Source: SABY01 sp964593705 (GTDB lineage: Bacteria; Bacteroidota; Bacteroidia; Bacteroidales; 4484-276). Taken from it: DNA of 64,000 bases. The position numbers and the translations under genes are program-made. Where the stretch lies: contig CAZQIV010000004.1 of the NCBI GenBank assembly GCA_964593705.1, positions 1 to 64,000 of the forward strand, written 5' to 3'. The notes under the pieces were generated by a model. It did not search any database. It was not told the origin of the DNA and saw only the letters and a program-made list of their open reading frames with translations. Positions 26,175 to 34,814 of this stretch are shown here, piece by piece; the stretch's first letter is position 1, and each line of letters opens with the position of its first letter.

Positions 26175-28439
26175 ATGCTATTCGATTTCGATTTAATCAA
26201 ATCAATCTATGAGAAATTCCCCGCGAGGGTCGAAAAAGCCCGTCAGGTTCTTGGCAGGCCATTAAGCTTAACCGAAAAAATACTATACGCTCACCTTTGG
26301 GATGCCAACCCTGGAAAAGAGTTTAAGCGTGGTGGCGACTATGTTGACTTTGCCCCCGACCGTGTGGCAATGCAAGATGCAACGGCACAAATGGCACTTC
26401 TCCAGTTTATGCAAGCCGGAAAAGAGAAAGTTGCAGTCCCGTCAACTGTCCATTGCGATCACCTTATCCAGGCTAAAGTAGGTGCAAAAAAAGATCTTGA
26501 GGTGGCTAAGGATGCCAACAAGGAAGTTTTTGATTTCCTCTCTTCCATTTCTAATAAATATGGCCTTGGGTTTTGGAAACCCGGCGCCGGAATTATTCAC
26601 CAGGTAGTGCTCGAAAATTATGCCTTTCCCGGTGGGATGATGATTGGAACAGATTCCCATACAGTAAATGCCGGAGGCCTTGGCATGGTAGCCATTGGTG
26701 TTGGTGGTGCTGATGCTGTTGATGTAATGGCCGGAATGCCCTGGGAATTGAAAATGCCCAAACTTATAGGCATTAAGCTTACAGGGAAATTAAGTGGCTG
26801 GACAGCATCGAAGGATATTATCTTGAAAGTTGCTGGAATCCTCACCGTAAAAGGTGGCACAGGAGCCATTGTTGAATATTTTGGACCCGGGGCACAAACC
26901 TTGAGTTGCACCGGAAAAGGAACTATATGTAACATGGGCGCTGAAATTGGAGCCACAACCTCCTTGTTTGGCTACGACCAAAAAATGTCGGCCTATCTAA
27001 AAGGAACTGAAAGAGCTGATGTTGCAGCTGAAGCTGATAAAATTGCAGCACACCTCAACGGAGATGCCGAAGTTTATGAAAACCCTGAAAAATATTTTGA
27101 CCAGGTTATCGAAATTAATTTATCCGAATTAGAGCCGCATATTAACGGTCCATTCACACCCGACCTTGCAACCCCGGTTTCTGATTTTGCAAAAGCTGTT
27201 CGCGAAAATGGCTGGCCTTCAAAATTGGAGGTTGGGCTTATTGGCTCCTGCACAAATTCATCCTACGAAGACATTTCACGGGCTGCCTCACTGGCTCAGC
27301 AGGCCATCGACAACAATCTTGAAGTAAAGTCGGAATATACTGTAACACCGGGCTCAGAGCAGGTGCGCTATACCGTTGAAAGAGATGGCTATTTAGACAC
27401 TTTTGAAAAAATTGGTGGTGTGGTTTTAGCAAATGCCTGTGGCCCGTGCATCGGACAATGGGCAAGGCATAATGCAGACAAAGGCGAAAAAAATTCGATC
27501 ATGACTTCCTTTAACAGGAATTTTGCAAAGAGAAATGATGGAAACCCAAACACACATGGTTTCGTTGCCTCTCCTGAAATTGTTACCGCATTTGCCATTG
27601 CCGGATCGTTGGAATTTAACCCAATGACTGACTACCTAATAAATAAAGATGGTAAAAAGATAAAACTTAAAGAACCGGAAGGTATTGAGATGCCCCTGAA
27701 AGGTTTTGCTGTTGAAGATAACGGCTATCAGGCTCCCGCTAAAAATGGCAGTATGATAAATATTGTGGTTGCTGAAGACTCGAACAGGCTTCAACTGTTA
27801 AGCCCTTTTAAAGCCTGGGATGGTGATGATATTAAAGGAATGAAATTGCTGATTAAAGCAAAAGGCAAATGTACGACAGACCATATTTCTATGGCCGGCC
27901 CCTGGCTCAGATATCGCGGACATTTGGATAATATTTCCAACAATATGCTTATTGGTGCTGAAAATTTATTTAATGGACTTACCAATTCGGTGAAGAATCA
28001 GATAGCTGGAAACTATGGAGAAGTTCCTGCCGTAGCAAGAGCTTATAAAGCAGAAGGAATCGACACTTTAGTAGTTGGAGATGAAAACTATGGAGAAGGA
28101 TCTTCACGCGAACATGCAGCCATGGAGCCGCGCCATCTTGGAGTAAGGGCAGTTTTGGTTCGTAGTTTTGCCCGTATCCACGAAACCAACCTTAAAAAGC
28201 AAGGCATGTTAGCACTTACTTTTGCCGACAAGGCAGATTATGATAAGATTAAAGAAGATGACACTTTTGATATTGTTGGACTTAAAGATTTTGCGCCCGG
28301 GGTAGCTTTGACATTGGTGGCGCATCATACCGATGGCTCGACTGATAAGATTACTGTAAATCATACCTATAGCCCGGTTCAAATTGAATGGTTTAAAGCA
28401 GGCTCGGCATTAAATCTTATCAAAAAACAAAATAAGTAA
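26175..28439 (+). CDS. acn: Aconitate hydratase (mitochondrial-type)
   Basis: This 754-residue enzyme isomerises citrate to isocitrate in the TCA cycle. The 4Fe-4S ligands are Cys359 (GSCTNSS) and Cys422/Cys425 (NACGPCIGQW). Substrate-binding segments such as VPSTVHCDHLIQAKVG, IGTDSHTVNAGGLGM and NYGEGSSREHAAMEPRHLG are all present. The swivelling domain occupies about 540-754. The gene is monocistronic, with its own -7 box and a strong terminator. Confidence 0.96.
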   Translation: MLFDFDLIKSIYEKFPARVEKARQVLGRPLSLTEKILYAHLWDANPGKEFKRGGDYVDFAPDRVAMQDATAQMALLQFMQAGKEKVAVPSTVHCDHLIQAKVGAKKDLEVAKDANKEVFDFLSSISNKYGLGFWKPGAGIIHQVVLENYAFPGGMMIGTDSHTVNAGGLGMVAIGVGGADAVDVMAGMPWELKMPKLIGIKLTGKLSGWTASKDIILKVAGILTVKGGTGAIVEYFGPGAQTLSCTGKGTICNMGAEIGATTSLFGYDQKMSAYLKGTERADVAAEADKIAAHLNGDAEVYENPEKYFDQVIEINLSELEPHINGPFTPDLATPVSDFAKAVRENGWPSKLEVGLIGSCTNSSYEDISRAASLAQQAIDNNLEVKSEYTVTPGSEQVRYTVERDGYLDTFEKIGGVVLANACGPCIGQWARHNADKGEKNSIMTSFNRNFAKRNDGNPNTHGFVASPEIVTAFAIAGSLEFNPMTDYLINKDGKKIKLKEPEGIEMPLKGFAVEDNGYQAPAKNGSMINIVVAEDSNRLQLLSPFKAWDGDDIKGMKLLIKAKGKCTTDHISMAGPWLRYRGHLDNISNNMLIGAENLFNGLTNSVKNQIAGNYGEVPAVARAYKAEGIDTLVVGDENYGEGSSREHAAMEPRHLGVRAVLVRSFARIHETNLKKQGMLALTFADKADYDKIKEDDTFDIVGLKDFAPGVALTLVAHHTDGSTDKITVNHTYSPVQIEWFKAGSALNLIKKQNK

Positions 28440-28457
28440 ACCAACATCAAATCACGA

Positions 28458-28499
28458 AAAAGCCCTTTGAAAAATACTTTCAAAGGGCTTTTATTTTTT
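28458..28499 (+). terminator. Strong Rho-independent terminator of acn
   Basis: A perfect 15-bp stem (28458-28472 with 28478-28492) and a 5-base loop are followed by a T-rich run. It also separates acn from the convergent operon, whose last gene ends at 28527. Confidence 0.92.
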
Positions 28500-28526
28500 T
28501 TCCCGATTAACAACCATTTGCACGGG

Positions 28527-29510
28527 TTAATACCCTGCATCAGAAAAATACCTCATAAACTGTGTGCGTTCAAAGAGCACAGGTTGCTTAATGTTTTTCC
28601 GACTGGCTTTTCCCCTGAAATTCTCAATCGAATTGTAATTATGCCGCCGCATCCAATCAGTTAAGGTTTGTGTCATTTCGCTTAACACACTTGGCCCGTG
28701 TTTGTATATTGCCGAAACAATCTGGGTAACCTGCGCACCTACCAAAAGATTTTTGATTACAGCTTCTCCATCAAAAATACCTCGCGAAGCTGCCATATCC
28801 AAACGGACTTTCTGATAAAGAATCCCTATCCATCGGATGGTCATAACATTGAGTTCTTTGCAACTCAGGATGTCACCAGGAATAATTTTCTCTTTTTCAA
28901 TATCAACATCCGGACTGTAAAATTTATTAAAAAGAACAACAGCGGAGGCTTTAGTTTGAGAAACTTTATAAATAAAATTAGCAAGCCCCGAAAAATAATA
29001 AGAGATTTTAAGTGCATAAGGAATAGTAACAACATTACCGATCTTTTCGATAATATCGAAATAAATGTTCTCTTTTTCCTGGCCGGTATGATCAATTTCT
29101 GCCGGAAGCAAAAACAGATTGATCTCAAGCGCATCAGCGCCGGCCTCTTCAATCATTTTAGCATACGAAATCCATTCATCTGCCGACACACAGTTGATAC
29201 TTGCAATCACCGGGATACTTAGCGCTTCTTTGTTTATTTTGATCAGCTTGATGTATTGTGAAATGTTATGTTTTTTAGAAAAATACATGGCATAATTTTC
29301 CTGATCGCTATAGGATCCATACATATTGTTCAATCGCTGTTCATCCACATCATGAAGGATTTGCTCCTCAAAAAGTGATTTTAGCACAATAGCGCCGACA
29401 CCGGCTTTTTCGTAAGCAATCGAATTTTCGATATGTTCGGAAAGGCCGGAGCTACCGACAATGATCGGGCTTTTCAATTTAAGACCCATGTATGTTGTTG
29501 AAAGATCCAT
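28527..29510 (-). CDS. Dihydroorotate-dehydrogenase-like flavoprotein
   Basis: This 327-residue TIM-barrel protein belongs to the DHOD-like group: MDLSTTYMGLKLKSPIIVGSS at the start in two pieces, VLKSLFEEQI, IPVIASINC, AGADALEINLF, and a C-terminal phosphate-binding segment (ASRGIFDGEAVIKNLLVGAQ). The usual loop with the catalytic Cys or Ser (NxSCPN) is replaced by NLFLLPAE, so true pyrimidine biosynthesis is doubtful. It lies 61 bases after the GltD-like flavoprotein gene in the same direction. That pairing recalls PreT-PreA (NAD-dependent dihydropyrimidine dehydrogenase), but there is no ferredoxin domain here. It is probably the last gene of the long operon. Confidence 0.7.
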   Translation of the reverse strand: MDLSTTYMGLKLKSPIIVGSSGLSEHIENSIAYEKAGVGAIVLKSLFEEQILHDVDEQRLNNMYGSYSDQENYAMYFSKKHNISQYIKLIKINKEALSIPVIASINCVSADEWISYAKMIEEAGADALEINLFLLPAEIDHTGQEKENIYFDIIEKIGNVVTIPYALKISYYFSGLANFIYKVSQTKASAVVLFNKFYSPDVDIEKEKIIPGDILSCKELNVMTIRWIGILYQKVRLDMAASRGIFDGEAVIKNLLVGAQVTQIVSAIYKHGPSVLSEMTQTLTDWMRRHNYNSIENFRGKASRKNIKQPVLFERTQFMRYFSDAGY

Positions 29511-29571
29511 AATTATAAAATTTAGAAGTTGGTAAATTTAATAGAGCAAATCTTTTGAAACTTAAAAAGCA

Positions 29572-31386
29572 TTACTGTTTATCAGGATGCAAAAACCTGT
29601 CGATTCCTTTTGCTGCGCTGTGTCCATTGGCAATACCATGTATTACATCAGGCCCCTGGATAATGTCGCCACCAAAAAACAGCCAGGGCAAACTTGATTG
29701 GAAAACATCATTTACCATGATTCTTCCCCGTGGTCCCATTTCGATATTATCTTTTATATCCTGCGAAAGATAGCTCAGATCCATGCCCTGCCCGATGGAT
29801 TCAACAACCATGTCGCCTTCGAAGAATTTGGTTGTGTCGAGATTGCATTGTGGGTTGAACATTCCTTTTTCATCGAACAATGAAAGACATTGAGCCACAT
29901 GCAGGCCTTTAATTTTCCCATCAGATATTTCGATGCGCTGGGGTGCCCATCCCGGATCTACAATAGCATCTTCTTCGCGCGCTTCTACAACTTCTTCGCG
30001 ATCAGCAGGCATTTTCTCTTCGGTTTCCAAACAAGTGGCAATGACCTGTACTTTACCATACTTTTGCTTTTGAAGCCTTGCCAGCGAACGGGTAATATCC
30101 ATAGCCACATTACCGCCACCAATAACAATAATTTTTTTGGCCAGATGAATTTCTTCACCGAGGGTAATCTTGCGCAACAATTCGATGGCCTGAAAAACGT
30201 GCTTATGATCTGAGCCTTCGATGCGGGTGCTGCGACCCAAGTGGAGGCCGGTTCCTGCAAATACAGCATCAAAATCTTTTTCCAGGTCTTCAAGCAAAAT
30301 ATCTTTTCCTATGGTGGTATTATATTTAATCTTTACTCCTAAAGATAAAATGTATTCGATGTCTTTATCGATCTGATCGTAGGGCAACCTGTATTCAGGA
30401 ATCCCAAAACGCATCATACCCCCGGCATGAGAAAGTTTTTCGTAAATGGTACATTCGTATCCCATCAGGGCGAGGTAATGCGCTGCCGATAGTCCGGAAG
30501 ACCCTGAACCGATAATGGCAACTTTCTTTCCATTTGTGGTCAGGTTTTCAGTTTCAAGAATCTGTTTGTATTTTTCTGAAGGATTCTGGTCGGCAATGTA
30601 GCGTTTGAGCCAGCGAATAGAGATGGCTTCGCCACGATGTCCGATCGAACAAACAGTTTCGCATTTGTGAGTACAAATCCTGCCGCATATTTCGGGCAAC
30701 GGGTTTGTGTCGTATAAAATGCGCAGACCCTCTTCGAGGTCATCGTTGCGGATGGCTTTGATGTATTCGGGAATTCCCATGTGAGCCGGGCAGGTTGCCG
30801 TACAAATACCACATGCAACGCACCGGTCGGCCTCCTTCAGTGCTTCTTCCTTTGAATAGCCTTTAATCATCTCAACAAACGAGTCACTTCTTTCTTCAGG
30901 ATGGAGATGCTCCATTCTTGCCCGCTGAAGGCCATAAAATTCGTAATTTCCTTCCGGCTTTTTCCAGCCCTTTTCTTCATTTTGCCAGACTTTTTCGTCA
31001 ACTCCGGGTGTAAAACGATAAGCTTCCGGGTCTTCTTCAACCCAGTTATAGGCATTCGATAATTTTAGTGAGCCTGTTGTACACACATCCACACACAAAG
31101 CACACCAGCAGCAACGGCCATAATCAATACGGGGGCGCAAACCACTGTCGCCATCTTTGGTTTCGATGCCTTCGACCGGCACCATATCAATGGCTTCATT
31201 TTCACAAATATCTTCACAGGTTCCGCAACCGATACACAGATCAAGGTCGTTTTGGTGGAAACCACGATAACGCTCTGCACCTGGTCGCTCATTGATTGGA
31301 TCTTTTAAAGCCACCGGCTCGTCAAAAACTTTTTTCCATGCGGAAAAAGGAGACAAAATATCTTTAATTTTCATTGTTCTGTTCAA
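29572..31386 (-). CDS. NuoI/MbxN-like ferredoxin fused to a GltD-type NAD(P)H flavoprotein
   Basis: This 604-residue protein combines two modules. Residues about 35-110 carry a NuoI-like pair of 4Fe-4S clusters (RYRGFHQNDLDLCIGCGTC; C51/54/57/61 and C92/95/98/102). From about 170 a GltD/NfnL-type oxidoreductase follows, with Cys-rich DRCVACGICTATCPAH and ICGRICTHKCETVC, an FAD motif IGSGSSGLSAAHYLALMG near 290, and an NAD(P)-binding IGGGNVAMDITRS near 430. It follows the NuoD-like gene in the operon, where Mbx operons have MbxN. It could connect NAD(P)H or ferredoxin to the membrane complex. The fusion is seen; the electron route is inference. Confidence 0.8.
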   Translation of the reverse strand: MNRTMKIKDILSPFSAWKKVFDEPVALKDPINERPGAERYRGFHQNDLDLCIGCGTCEDICENEAIDMVPVEGIETKDGDSGLRPRIDYGRCCWCALCVDVCTTGSLKLSNAYNWVEEDPEAYRFTPGVDEKVWQNEEKGWKKPEGNYEFYGLQRARMEHLHPEERSDSFVEMIKGYSKEEALKEADRCVACGICTATCPAHMGIPEYIKAIRNDDLEEGLRILYDTNPLPEICGRICTHKCETVCSIGHRGEAISIRWLKRYIADQNPSEKYKQILETENLTTNGKKVAIIGSGSSGLSAAHYLALMGYECTIYEKLSHAGGMMRFGIPEYRLPYDQIDKDIEYILSLGVKIKYNTTIGKDILLEDLEKDFDAVFAGTGLHLGRSTRIEGSDHKHVFQAIELLRKITLGEEIHLAKKIIVIGGGNVAMDITRSLARLQKQKYGKVQVIATCLETEEKMPADREEVVEAREEDAIVDPGWAPQRIEISDGKIKGLHVAQCLSLFDEKGMFNPQCNLDTTKFFEGDMVVESIGQGMDLSYLSQDIKDNIEMGPRGRIMVNDVFQSSLPWLFFGGDIIQGPDVIHGIANGHSAAKGIDRFLHPDKQ

Positions 31387-31466
31387 TTTTACTGTTGTCC
31401 TTCAAGCAGAAAAGCAGTTATTGTTATTCTATAATTGCAAAATATTGTTCCAAATATTGTGGTTCA

Positions 31467-32666
31467 TCATCGTTCAATTTCGGGTGGGCAGGTGGCAAGA
31501 GAAACCATGATGGCCGACACATCAGAAATATTAGCATTTACAAGCAGCCGTTCGAGAACCGAAACAGCATGGGTATAGCTGGGGCCGCGCAAGTTGATCC
31601 TTCGTGGAAATTCACTTCCATCCGAAACCATATAAAAACCGTATTCACCACGGCTCGACTCGCATCTTACATAGGTTTCTCCTTTGGGTATTTTCCAGTG
31701 TAACACATTAGGAGTTTCCGCACGGATATCGCCTTTGTCGGGCATTTTAGCCATGATTTGCCTAAGTAAGTCAATTGTTGTTGTGAGGTCTTTTCGCCGC
31801 ACCAAAAATCTTGAAAACACATCCGAATCATTTTCGATGTTATAATCAAAATCGAGTTGATCGTAATATAGATATGGATAATCTTTACGCACATCTCGTT
31901 TAAATCCGGCTGCCCTGGCTACGGGACCAACAATTCCGTAGTGATCCACCCAGTCGTTTGGAATATGGCCTATGCCAATGGTGCGCTTTTTAAATACCGC
32001 ATTATTAAAGATAAGCTTATCGATGTCTTTTGCAAATTCCTCAATTTTCACAAGATTTTCTTCGAGGCGTTTTTTAAAGCCATCAGGAAGCAAACCCCTT
32101 ACTCCGCCTGGCAAAATATACATGTGATAAATTCTGGCGCCTGTAAGTTCTTCCATTCGGTCGAGGATGAGTTCGCGATAATACAAGCCCCATGCCCCTC
32201 CAAGTCCTAAGCCGATAGTTCCGGCCTGCCCAGGCACCATGCGCAGCAAAACCTGCAAGCGTGCCATTTCGAGTACAATCATCCTAAGCCAGTTTGCCAT
32301 TTCGGGTACTTCAATTCCGGCCAGTTCTTCAACACCACGTGCCAGGTTATATTCGTTGGTATCAGGCTCGGGAACACACATGCGGATGCATGTCGGAAAG
32401 CATTGAATATAACGGCGGCGCTCGAACAGTTTTTCGAAGCCACGATGCAGGTAGCCAACATGGGTTTTCGATTCCATCACCTCATCGCCGCTAATGGTTA
32501 GCTCAAGCGACATGTTGCCCGTTACTCCGGGATGGTTTGGCCCTTGCCAGACTTTTATAAATTTTTGCGACTGTAGATCAAGCACGGGCTTTCCATTTTC
32601 GTCCGTTTCGGGGAATAGGCTTCTGTCGGCTTTCCAGTTTAACATATTTCCGGATTTATTATTCAT
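31467..32666 (-). CDS. NuoD/MbxL-like large subunit without a complete NiFe site
   Basis: This 399-residue protein is a complex I 49-kDa / group 4 hydrogenase large subunit homolog (HVGYLHRGFEKLFERRRYIQ, then EVPEMANWLRMIVLEMARL). Where hydrogenases have the first Cys-x2-Cys it has PTCIRMC (C93 and C97, spaced by three, plus C89). Where they have the terminal DPCxxCxxH it has ATCPPEIER (only C393), similar to the GEVDR end of NuoD. Hydrogenase activity is therefore unlikely. It should pair with the NuoB-like subunit around the last Fe-S cluster and form the catalytic or quinone-like cavity. The start overlaps the NuoC-like gene by 8 bases. Confidence 0.88.
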   Translation of the reverse strand: MNNKSGNMLNWKADRSLFPETDENGKPVLDLQSQKFIKVWQGPNHPGVTGNMSLELTISGDEVMESKTHVGYLHRGFEKLFERRRYIQCFPTCIRMCVPEPDTNEYNLARGVEELAGIEVPEMANWLRMIVLEMARLQVLLRMVPGQAGTIGLGLGGAWGLYYRELILDRMEELTGARIYHMYILPGGVRGLLPDGFKKRLEENLVKIEEFAKDIDKLIFNNAVFKKRTIGIGHIPNDWVDHYGIVGPVARAAGFKRDVRKDYPYLYYDQLDFDYNIENDSDVFSRFLVRRKDLTTTIDLLRQIMAKMPDKGDIRAETPNVLHWKIPKGETYVRCESSRGEYGFYMVSDGSEFPRRINLRGPSYTHAVSVLERLLVNANISDVSAIMVSLATCPPEIER

Positions 32667-33186
32667 CGGGATAGAGCTTTTGTTTCATGTAAGTTGCCGG
32701 GTCGTATGTTGTACGTCCGGGCCTCGGGAAATAGGTTTCTTCTGAGTATTTTTTAGTGTCGAAATCACGACGCATCGGAGGCATGTTATCCCAGCCTTCG
32801 AGCAAAAATGGTTCGTCCACACGCGGGCTGCCCGGAAAGTCGATGCCATACATCTCTTTCATTTCGCGTTGGAAAGTTGCAGCATGACCCCAGAGCGTAT
32901 GTATCGAATCCATGTTTTCGCCATCGCGGCTAATGAAGGTACGCAGACCCAGGTCGGTTTTCGTTTCAGGGTTATTGAGCATGTAAGTAATCTGAAATTT
33001 TCCATCTTCAATCCAGTCAACGGCAGTAATCAGGATAAGATTCACAAATCCCTCAAACGATTTCAGGTATTCGATCATCGGCAACAACTTCGCTTTTTGT
33101 ACAGAGCAAAAAATTTGATAATCTTTTTTTTGCTGCAAATCGAAAATGTCGAACCGGCTAATAAGTGTTTTAATCAAGTTTTCCAT
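32659..33186 (-). CDS. NuoC/MbxK-like subunit (30-kDa)
   Basis: With the start at 33186 the protein has 175 residues. It contains the complex I 30-kDa signature region HTLWGHAATFQREMKEMYGI followed by FPGSPRVDEPFLLEGWDNMPPMRRDF, in consecutive parts near residues 95-140. It is a scaffold subunit of the peripheral arm. The same frame stays open upstream to 33444, but that stretch lies inside the NuoB-like gene in another frame, so the ATG 10 bases after the NuoB-like stop is the better start. Confidence 0.88.
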   Translation of the reverse strand: MENLIKTLISRFDIFDLQQKKDYQIFCSVQKAKLLPMIEYLKSFEGFVNLILITAVDWIEDGKFQITYMLNNPETKTDLGLRTFISRDGENMDSIHTLWGHAATFQREMKEMYGIDFPGSPRVDEPFLLEGWDNMPPMRRDFDTKKYSEETYFPRPGRTTYDPATYMKQKLYPDE

Positions 33187-33196
33187 AGTCAAAATG

Positions 33197-33877
33197 TTAC
33201 CAGTTGTAATCGGGCATATTCCAGTCCTTAATAATTTTTTTCTGATTGGCTTTGTACCAATCCAGATTGGTAATATATTCATTGGCGCCTTCGGCTCTGC
33301 CAGCTTTAATTCTTTCTTTGAGTTTATTGAATCCTGAGAGGATGGCTTCGGGACGAGGCATACACCCTGCAACATAAACATCAACAGGCATATAATGATC
33401 GAGGCGGTTGATGGTGTTGTAACTGTCCCAGTACATTCCGCCATTGATTGTGCAGCTTCCCAGGGCGATTACAAATTTGGGGTTTTGCATTTGTTCATAA
33501 GTCCTGATGGCGCGTTTGAGGGTTTTAACCGCGAGGTAGCCCGAAATGATAATTACCGATGACTGGCGGGGTGTTGGCCGCATGGCTACACCATAACGAT
33601 AGGCATCGAAGCGGGGTGAAAAAAGCGGTGGAAGCTCAATACTTCCGCAACCAGTGCCGAATGCCAATACCCACAGCGACTCGGCGCGTGCCCAGTTTAG
33701 AAACTTTTCGATGGTTTTATTACGGGGTTCTGATACTTTTGGCCGTTCGGTGCAAAAATAATCCTGCAATGGATCCACATTAATTTCTTCGCCTTCGGGG
33801 CCAATTACAACATGCTTCCGGTTTTCCGGCGCCAGGAATTTATCTTCCGTATTCTGTATGTTTTTTTCTTCTGACAT
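33197..33877 (-). CDS. NuoB/MbxJ-like small subunit with only three cluster cysteines
   Basis: This 226-residue protein has the NuoB/small hydrogenase subunit fold: FGTGCGSIEL (C77), ALGSCTINGGMYW (C142) and VAGCMPRPEAIL (C172). In NuoB the first motif has two adjacent cysteines; here the second is Gly78. The cluster equivalent to N2 would therefore have only three Cys ligands, unless another residue helps. As I recall, a site-differentiated proximal cluster was proposed as the catalytic centre of the archaeal MBS sulfur reductase. An N-terminal extension of about 50 residues is unusual for NuoB. Confidence 0.88.
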   Translation of the reverse strand: MSEEKNIQNTEDKFLAPENRKHVVIGPEGEEINVDPLQDYFCTERPKVSEPRNKTIEKFLNWARAESLWVLAFGTGCGSIELPPLFSPRFDAYRYGVAMRPTPRQSSVIIISGYLAVKTLKRAIRTYEQMQNPKFVIALGSCTINGGMYWDSYNTINRLDHYMPVDVYVAGCMPRPEAILSGFNKLKERIKAGRAEGANEYITNLDWYKANQKKIIKDWNMPDYNW

Positions 33878-33904
33878 TTTGAAAATTTTCCTTTGTCAAA
33901 TAAA

Positions 33905-34813
33905 TTAAAAAATCAATATCACAATTGACAATACGCCCAATACCAGCGGAATTTTGAGCATCCACGGAATGGACTGATCAACACGGAAGCGCGGAAAAAC
34001 CATCCCTACAAAAACCGCCCAGAAATACACAAAAAATGATTTCACAATCAGTTCGAGCCAGCTTGAGGCTCCTCCAAAAAAGAGATTCATGTAGAGTACC
34101 GCTTCGATAACATGAAGTATTGCCCTGTTGGTTTGTAACACGCCGAGAAAGGTTCCATGGTATTCGGTTGGTGGCCCGATAGGATTTTCTTGCGGAGCCA
34201 TCACAACATTGAAGGGGGAGTGACCCATAGCTCCTAAAAATGATAACATTGCAGCAATGGTTGCCAGTGGATTGGTAAAAATAGTCCAGTGTAATATTCC
34301 GCCCTGCTGCATGGCTACAATTTCGGAAATCGACAAAGTTTTATACTGGATGGCCAACGAAAGTACTGCCAGTGTAAAAGGCACTTCAATGGCCGTAAAT
34401 TGTGCCAGACCCCTCGAAATTCCAATTGCTGAATAAGGATGACCACCTTCGCCGGCGCCCAGCGCCATTCCAAGCATCCCAAAAAACATAAAATACGCAA
34501 TGAGGATCAGGTCGCCGGTAAATGAAAAATTATTCCATATCTCCGAGCCGTAGATTAGCGGCATAAACAAAAAGATACCTACCCCCCCCGAAAGCCTGAA
34601 CACAGGTCCCAGGTAAAACATTACCCCATGACTGAGTTGCGAGCGGATGCTGTAGTTTTTAATCAGATTGATATAAGGCTGATAAACTTTTATCCCCCTT
34701 CTCATGCTTACCCGCGCAATAATTTTTCTGATAATACCCGCCATGATCAGCCCCCAGTTGAGGATGATAAAAAGACCGAGTAAAACGAATCCGATTTTTA
34801 TAAGTAGTTCCAT
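33905..34813 (-). CDS. NuoH/MbxM-like membrane subunit
   Basis: This 302-residue protein has about eight membrane segments. It carries NuoH-type landmarks: RRGIKVYQPYINLIKNYSIR at about 38-57, GMALGAGEGGHPYSAIGISRG near 115, FTAIEVPFTLAV near 138 and FPRFRVDQSIPWMLKIPL near the end. It links the peripheral Fe-S arm to the ion-pumping arm. It starts one base before the stop of the upstream fused antiporter gene, so the two are tightly coupled. Confidence 0.88.
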   Translation of the reverse strand: MELLIKIGFVLLGLFIILNWGLIMAGIIRKIIARVSMRRGIKVYQPYINLIKNYSIRSQLSHGVMFYLGPVFRLSGGVGIFLFMPLIYGSEIWNNFSFTGDLILIAYFMFFGMLGMALGAGEGGHPYSAIGISRGLAQFTAIEVPFTLAVLSLAIQYKTLSISEIVAMQQGGILHWTIFTNPLATIAAMLSFLGAMGHSPFNVVMAPQENPIGPPTEYHGTFLGVLQTNRAILHVIEAVLYMNLFFGGASSWLELIVKSFFVYFWAVFVGMVFPRFRVDQSIPWMLKIPLVLGVLSIVILIF

Positions 34814-34814
34814 G

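Noticed and set aside
32659..33444. Long version of the NuoC-like gene starting at 33444
   Set aside because: The extra 86 codons overlap the NuoB-like gene in another frame and do not resemble the family; the ATG at 33186 fits the family length.
31467..34813. A group 4 NiFe hydrogenase (Mbh or Ech)
   Set aside because: The large subunit lacks the second Cys-x2-Cys and the terminal His, and the first motif has altered spacing, so a NiFe site cannot be formed.
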